Source: Rhabdophis nuchalis
Lineage: Eukaryota; Chordata; Lepidosauria; Squamata; Natricidae
Assembly: GCA_039707465.1 (NCBI GenBank)
Contig: CM077658.1
Span: 13,894,074-13,958,073 of the forward strand
DNA length: 64,000 nucleotides
Direction of reading: 5' to 3'
The translations under genes were made by a program, and so were the position numbers. Positions 63,925 through 64,000 of the stretch are shown in pieces (the first letter of the stretch is position 1; each line of letters begins with the position of its first letter). Under the pieces are notes generated by a model, which saw only the letters and a program-made list of their open reading frames with translations, did not search any database and was not told where the DNA came from.

Positions 63925-64000
63925 ATTCGATTTATATACCGCGCCTTCTCCATCGAAATGGACCCAGGGCGGTGCACAGGAAATTAAAACCAATAAATAG
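63925..64000 (-). mobile_element. L2-type LINE 3' end, continues past the window
   Basis: TTTATATACCGCGCCTTCTC and GGACCCAGGGCGGTGCACAG match the reversed 3' end seen at 18225 and 45540. Confidence 0.7.

Noticed and set aside
61874..64000. Search for the TPPP3 first coding exon(s) inside the window
   Set aside because: No segment resembling the EF-hand-like N-terminal half was found; the gene must extend beyond the right edge.

Overview
Organism and setting. This is nuclear DNA from a squamate reptile, most likely an advanced (colubroid) snake. The evidence is the repeat content: CR1, L2-type and Bov-B LINE 3' ends, Sauria-type SINEs with Bov-B-like tails, other tRNA-derived SINEs, many short hAT transposons with 8-bp target duplications, long (GATA)n arrays and the (ATTCT)n tails typical of snake LINEs. 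There is no bacterial or viral gene organisation. Species was not determined.

Genes. Two protein-coding genes are supported, both on the minus strand. RRAD (RGK-family Ras-like GTPase) is complete: a non-coding first exon near 38243-38370 with an upstream TATA-like/CRE/GC-box promoter, and four coding exons at 37135-36742, 34373-34300, 33310-33106 and 31744-31467. They join in frame into 316 codons with consensus splice sites. TPPP3 (tubulin polymerization-promoting protein family member 3) is represented by its last two coding exons, 61874-61721 and 59741-59553 (113 residues). Its 5' part lies beyond the right edge.

Layout. 1-30.2 kb is gene-free and built of solo LTRs, SINEs, LINE 3' ends, hAT MITEs and microsatellites, often nested. 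30.3-38.4 kb is RRAD, with SINEs very close to two of its splice donors. 38.5-58.6 kb is again gene-free, with two striking tandem expansions of simple sequence and one 20-copy minisatellite inside a SINE. 58.6-64 kb holds the TPPP3 3' part, with a 720-bp pyrimidine tract in its intron.

How it works together. RRAD and TPPP3 have no known joint pathway. RRAD restrains L-type calcium channels through the beta subunit and acts on the cytoskeleton; TPPP3 binds and bundles microtubules. I found no new multi-gene system. What stands out is repeat biology: tandem arrays growing inside transposons, a perfect 106-bp palindrome, two MITEs inserted back to back at one target, a composite tRNA/CR1-tailed SINE, and transposons sitting within a few bases of RRAD splice donors. 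Family names for repeats are from sequence memory and have not been checked against a library.
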